A stretch of DNA of 5,684 nt from Gemmatimonadaceae bacterium. Lineage in GTDB: Bacteria; Gemmatimonadota; Gemmatimonadetes; Gemmatimonadales; Gemmatimonadaceae. How positions within the stretch are numbered: the first letter of the stretch is position 1; each line of letters opens with the position of its first letter. The translations under genes and the position numbers were made by a program. Below, piece after piece: positions 4,338-5,684 of this stretch. The stretch spans positions 1 through 5,684 of the forward strand of contig JANWKK010000096.1 of the NCBI GenBank assembly GCA_025451425.1. The letters run 5' to 3'. The notes beneath the pieces were generated by a model that was not told where the DNA came from, searched no databases, and saw only the letters and a program-made list of their open reading frames with translations.

Positions 4338-5684
4338 TTACTCGCCGGCATCCGCGTCGTCAGGCGCCGCCGCGACACCAACCGTCGCTTCGCTCGGCGC
4401 CGGCCGATGCTGTTCCGGCGCGCTCACATAGCGCGTGACGGCGGCCGCCGTTCCACCAACCGCAAGTTGCTCGAAGAGAAATCCAAATTTCTGGTCGTAC
4501 ACGCTCGCGAGGCGAGCCTTCACGTCGTCGGACAAATCCCAGAAAGCGCGCTTGAAGGGTCCGAGCGCCTTTTTGCGCGTCTTGTAGAAGAACTGCTCAT
4601 CCGAGTCGGTCGGCTTGCGCTCGTCCTTCGCGTTCTCTCGCAACCAATTGTAGATCTGGTCGCGCAGCGCGGCCGGTAGATTGTCGAAGAGCATGTTCTG
4701 GAAGTTCGTGGCGAGGTGAATCTCCGCGGTTTCACGCTTTGGAAAGTTGTGAAACGCCGAATCCGGCAGCGTCGACGCACCATGCTGCACCGCGCCGGCG
4801 AGACCGTACTCATCACGCGCGACTTTCGACAGCCGCTCGAGCGTGTCGAGATCGAGCTTCACGTCGGCGATCGAACCATCAGCCATCACAACGCCGCCGT
4901 GCGACGTGCCAGACTGCACGGGGATCTTCGATACACCGGTCATGTCCGGCGGAAGACTCCGGAGCAGGCCATCCATGTACGCACGCAGCTCCTCGACGGT
5001 GCTGTTGTGCGAACCAACCTCGCCAATCTCGCCGCCGACGGAAATCGTCACGCCCTCGGGCTCGTGCTCTCGAACCACCTCGAGAATTTCGGTTCCAACT
5101 TCGTAGTTGAGCTTCTGTTGCTGATCGAGATCGGGCTTCGAAATGTCGACCAGTGTCGAGGTATCGATGTCGATGTTGTAGAAGCCAGCGTGAATGGCCT
5201 CACGAGCGAGCGCCTTCACCGCCTCGACCTCGGTGCGCGCATCGGCGGCGAACTTCTTGGCGTTCACCTGGAAGTGATCGCCCTGAATGAACACCGGGCC
5301 GCGGAATCCTTCGCGCAGCGCGGCGGCAAGTATTACGGCCACATACTCGGCCGGACGTTGATCGGTGTACGCGATCTCCGAACGCGCGATCTCGAGCAGG
5401 AAGGCTCCTGCCTTCATTCGAATCGCTGTCCGGAAAATCGATCGTGCGGTATCGTACGCCATCCCGCGGACGTTGATCGCGGGGACCGTGAAGCCGTGGA
5501 TCTCGCCGCGACCGCGCGCCATGTAGAGCTCCTGGATCGACGCGGGTCGAACACCCACCGCTTGACCGAGCTCCCAGATCAGCCAGCGAGCCGAATCGCG
5601 CTCTTCGCTATCACCAAAGACGGCCATGCGCGCGAGCTTGTCCATGGCTGGAGTGGCGAGGACCGACTCACGAGCAACTTCGAC
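4338..5684 (-). CDS. Class II fructose-bisphosphate aldolase family protein (start possibly outside window)
   Basis: A zinc-dependent class II aldolase-family protein. These enzymes cleave or form ketose bisphosphates such as fructose 1,6-bisphosphate in the cytoplasm. From the first ATG in the window (5645) it has 435 residues. On that numbering, the DH pair at 123-124 matches the catalytic Asp and first zinc His, with GGEIGEVG at 204-211. GTSHG (246-250, His249) and VQHGAS (286-291, His288) match the other two zinc histidines, and LATNFQN (311-317) replaces the usual phosphate-site NIDTD stretch. It is longer than typical members, with about 50 extra residues before the barrel (HGFTVPAINVRGM, 50-62) and about 110 after it, including an Ala/Pro-rich tail. 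The ATG at 5645 has no Shine-Dalgarno. The frame stays open upstream through VEVARESVLATPA to the window edge, so the real start may lie beyond it. The TAA abuts the next gene's GTG. Substrate is not proven. Confidence 0.85.
   Translation of the reverse strand, partial: VEVARESVLATPAMDKLARMAVFGDSEERDSARWLIWELGQAVGVRPASIQELYMARGRGEIHGFTVPAINVRGMAYDTARSIFRTAIRMKAGAFLLEIARSEIAYTDQRPAEYVAVILAAALREGFRGPVFIQGDHFQVNAKKFAADARTEVEAVKALAREAIHAGFYNIDIDTSTLVDISKPDLDQQQKLNYEVGTEILEVVREHEPEGVTISVGGEIGEVGSHNSTVEELRAYMDGLLRSLPPDMTGVSKIPVQSGTSHGGVVMADGSIADVKLDLDTLERLSKVARDEYGLAGAVQHGASTLPDSAFHNFPKRETAEIHLATNFQNMLFDNLPAALRDQIYNWLRENAKDERKPTDSDEQFFYKTRKKALGPFKRAFWDLSDDVKARLASVYDQKFGFLFEQLAVGGTAAAVTRYVSAPEQHRPAPSEATVGVAAAPDDADAGE

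Overview
The window is GC-rich chromosomal DNA, and every gene I can support lies on the minus strand. The gene families (a long class II aldolase variant, a sigma-54 response regulator, YtxH, YihY, a small lipoprotein, then SRP RNA next to dnaX) and the Arg/Ala-rich proteins suggest a soil-type bacterium, possibly Gemmatimonadota. That placement is an inference from style and not a computed assignment.

Reading in the direction of transcription (high to low coordinates), a compact five-gene run occupies 5684-659. It contains a class II fructose-bisphosphate-type aldolase (possibly continuing past the window edge), a small cytoplasmic histidine-kinase-like protein whose ATP-binding half looks degenerate, a sigma-54-dependent NtrC-type response regulator, a YtxH membrane-anchored coiled-coil protein, and a YihY/BrkB six-helix membrane protein. 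The junctions are a direct abutment (TAA/GTG), an ATGA overlap, a 24-bp gap and a GTGA overlap, so the five genes are probably co-transcribed. The run ends in a perfect 11-bp GC hairpin that contains part of the YihY stop codon.

Between the run and the SRP RNA gene is a monocistronic 88-residue lipoprotein gene (570-304). It has a lipobox and about four degenerate 12-14-residue repeats. Its upstream region carries a GG-N10-GC element with the spacing of a sigma-54 promoter, so the adjacent sigma-54 activator is an obvious candidate regulator. A long imperfect palindrome (215-290) follows the gene.

The low-coordinate end holds a gene that an ORF search misses. This is a small bacterial signal recognition particle RNA (about 187-88), with a TATATT -10 box upstream and a strong intrinsic terminator downstream (86-44). 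Seventeen bases beyond the terminator's T-tract is a start codon with an ideal GAGG Shine-Dalgarno and the peptide MSISLARKY, which matches the N-terminus of DnaX (DNA polymerase III tau/gamma). SRP RNA next to dnaX is a known bacterial arrangement, and the two calls support each other.

The most interesting leads are the aldolase/two-component/YtxH/YihY gene set with its probably ATP-incompetent histidine protein, the putative sigma-54-controlled repeat lipoprotein, the SRP terminator lying inside the dnaX leader, and a cluster of palindromes forming the 5' end of the YihY reading frame.
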